Below, piece after piece: positions 54,456-54,865 of a stretch of DNA of 54,865 bases. How positions within the stretch are numbered: position 1 is the stretch's first letter; every line of letters begins with the position of its first letter. The stretch comes from Klebsiella pneumoniae (GTDB lineage: Bacteria > Pseudomonadota > Gammaproteobacteria > Burkholderiales > UBA3065). The stretch covers positions 1-54,865 of the forward strand of contig CAMDGF010000001.1 of the NCBI GenBank assembly GCA_945897555.1. The letters run 5' to 3'. The notes beneath the pieces were generated by a model. The model was not told the DNA's origin. It worked only from the letters and a program-made list of their open reading frames with translations, and did no database searches. The translations under genes and the position numbers were made by a program.

Positions 54456-54865
54456 CAGTCGCCCTCGCCGAACAGTTCGTCGGCGCGCCGCTCGAACGAC
54501 TGCACAAAGGTACTGGCGATGCGGTTGAAGACCGGACCGATCACCCCCTCGAGCAGGCGCGTCGAGAACTCCCAGTGCAGTCGCAACTCCACCTTGCACG
54601 CGTCCTCACGCAGAGGCGTGAACACCCATTCCCCCTCGAAGCGCTTGAACGGCCCGTCAACGAGGGCGATGAGCATGCGGTCGGGCGACTTGATGTTGCG
54701 CGTATGAAAGTGTGCCTTGACGCCGTGGAAATTGATGTTGATGCGGGCCTCGGTGACCGCCGACGTGCGCTCGCGCACCTCCACTCCGCCACACCAGGGC
54801 AGAAACTCGGGATACGCCTCCACGCCGTCCACAAGATTGAACATGCGATGCGCCGGATGCATCAC
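54455..54865 (-). CDS. ratA: RatA-like START/coenzyme Q-binding protein, C-terminal part (cut by window)
   Basis: About 136 residues are visible; the N terminus lies beyond base 54865. The visible part begins at HPAHRMFNLVDGVEAYPEF, which in complete proteins follows a short beta strand and a first helix. LPWCGGVEVRERT and GPFKRFEGEWVFTPL are family motifs. RatA binds the 50S subunit and blocks joining in E. coli, while the related Coq10 group binds ubiquinone. The apparent start at the window edge is a GTG, not a true start. Confidence 0.88.
   Translation of the reverse strand: MMHPAHRMFNLVDGVEAYPEFLPWCGGVEVRERTSAVTEARININFHGVKAHFHTRNIKSPDRMLIALVDGPFKRFEGEWVFTPLREDACKVELRLHWEFSTRLLEGVIGPVFNRIASTFVQSFERRADELFGEGD

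Overview
The window looks like chromosomal DNA of a high-GC, free-living Gram-negative proteobacterium. It carries outer-membrane barrel proteins, a TonB-dependent receptor, a System I cytochrome c maturation operon and Lgt. The conserved blocks rph / proA-nadD-rsfS-rlmH-maf-rng and PHP-yciO-M50 protease-trpS-scpA-scpB-rluB best match my memory of Betaproteobacteria. I cannot assign an order from the sequence alone. No tRNA, rRNA, transposase or CRISPR array was seen, and no intergenic stretch exceeds 300 bases.

Region 1 (1-12203, all minus strand) is the standout. It is a tightly packed run of seven genes that reads as a redox conduit. In transcription order they are: a five-helix cytochrome b with two H-X13-H pairs (four His); a membrane-anchored decaheme cytochrome c; an exported protein with two GlcG/HbpS-like (DUF336) domains; an outer-membrane barrel with an N-terminal SH3-like domain; a 1296-residue decaheme cytochrome ending in LVIVD-type beta-propeller repeats; a pentaheme cytochrome with one CX4CH site; and a flavoprotein oxidoreductase cut by the window edge. 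The three c-type proteins hold 25 predicted hemes. The layout suggests electron transfer between the quinone pool and the periplasm or cell surface. The direction and substrate are unknown.

Region 2 (12458-19699, plus) diverges from region 1 and encodes cytochrome c maturation in the order ccmI, a fused ccmA-ccmB, ccmC, ccmD, ccmE, ccmF, ccmG, ccmH. The placement suggests that heme attachment machinery and the multiheme cytochromes share a control region (12204-12457), which contains a perfect inverted repeat.

Region 3 (19813-29656) is mostly housekeeping: rng, maf, rlmH, rsfS, nadD, proA and rph on the minus strand, then bioA and dacB on the plus strand and lgt convergent. dacB carries an in-frame stretch of roughly 90 codons, with direct repeats and a large hairpin, between the signal peptide and the enzyme.

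Region 4 (29747-35303) has a single-domain GlcG-like gene, a three-gene proton-translocating transhydrogenase operon (pntAA-pntAB-pntB) with a clear terminator, a 23-codon pqqA gene (precursor of the cofactor PQQ) standing alone, and typA.

Region 5 (35436-45900) is a conserved housekeeping block: PHP phosphoesterase, YciO family, M50 protease, trpS, an LplT-like carrier, scpA, scpB, rluB, prmB and uup. Region 6 (46005-54865) has a Fur-box-preceded TonB receptor joined to an aldo/keto reductase, an HPP-family membrane protein, a large acyl-CoA synthetase/acetyltransferase fusion, a pair of phased palindromes before a small unknown gene, then yicC, rnfH and a partial ratA.
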